DNA of 6,269 bases from Clostridia bacterium (GTDB taxonomy: Bacteria > Bacillota > Clostridia > Oscillospirales > CAG-272): NCBI GenBank assembly GCA_900770605.1, contig CAAGKS010000037.1:1-6269 (forward strand), written 5' to 3'. A program made the translations under genes and the position numbers. The stretch's first letter is position 1, and each line of letters begins with the position of its first letter. The notes beneath the pieces were generated by a model. It saw only the letters and a program-made list of their open reading frames with translations. It had not been told where the DNA came from and made no database searches. Shown here in pieces: positions 6,196-6,269 of this stretch.

Positions 6196-6254
6196 CTCAG
6201 GACTGCGTCCTGAGCCGCTCTCCGCAGAGAGCGGAACACCCCTGCGGTCAGGGG
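6196..6254. repeat. Run of three short perfect GC-rich hairpins
   Basis: Three hairpins follow in close order: ctcagga/tcctgag (6196-6214, 7 base pairs, loop ctgcg), ccgctctc/gagagcgg (6215-6234, 8 base pairs, loop cgca) and cccctg/cagggg (6239-6254, 6 base pairs, loop cggt). The first two touch without a spacer, and the third begins four bases later. No open reading frame accounts for this. It resembles a dispersed palindromic intergenic element that probably continues past the window edge; copy number cannot be judged here. Confidence 0.65.
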
Positions 6255-6269
6255 AGTCTGAGGCAGAGC

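Overview
The window looks like chromosomal DNA from a gut-type Clostridia (Bacillota), possibly an Oscillospirales or Christensenellales-like lineage. Three things suggest this: purine-rich Shine-Dalgarno sites 5-8 bases before ATG, a YnbB-type PLP enzyme typical of Bacillota, and AT-rich 'aaagtttttgatcaaac' spacer elements followed by short GC-rich hairpins. The assignment is an inference from gene content and style; no rRNA or tRNA is present. All five genes are on the plus strand and fill about 94% of the window.

Layout. Positions 1-115 are a non-coding leader with four perfect 9-base tandem repeats, a 14-base palindrome and the ribosome binding site of the first gene. Positions 116-3272 hold three consecutive, paralogous M42-family metalloaminopeptidase genes joined by two ATGA stop/start overlaps. 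A YnbB-like, PLP-dependent 'methionine gamma-lyase family' gene follows after 16 bases (3289-4563). After a 47-base gap comes an AlgI-type membrane-bound O-acyltransferase (MBOAT) gene (4611-6014). Positions 6015-6269 are non-coding: an AT-rich and GC-repeat spacer, a terminator-like hairpin, then a run of short perfect hairpins. A 27-base sequence at 2-28 recurs exactly, in inverted orientation, at 6150-6176, so all five genes lie between two inverted copies.

How the genes may work together. The M42 enzymes trim N-terminal residues from peptides in the cytoplasm, usually as large tetrahedral (TET) assemblies. Three coupled paralogues with differing active-site surroundings suggest a set with complementary specificity, or a mixed complex. 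The PLP enzyme could act on an amino acid released by them, but its true substrate is not established. The MBOAT gene concerns acyl transfer at the membrane and has no obvious link to peptide breakdown. It may simply be read through from upstream or have its own promoter.

I found no phage, transposase, CRISPR, toxin or defence genes. I do not see a clearly new system; the most unusual aspects are the coupled M42 triplet and the inverted repeat/hairpin elements at the edges.
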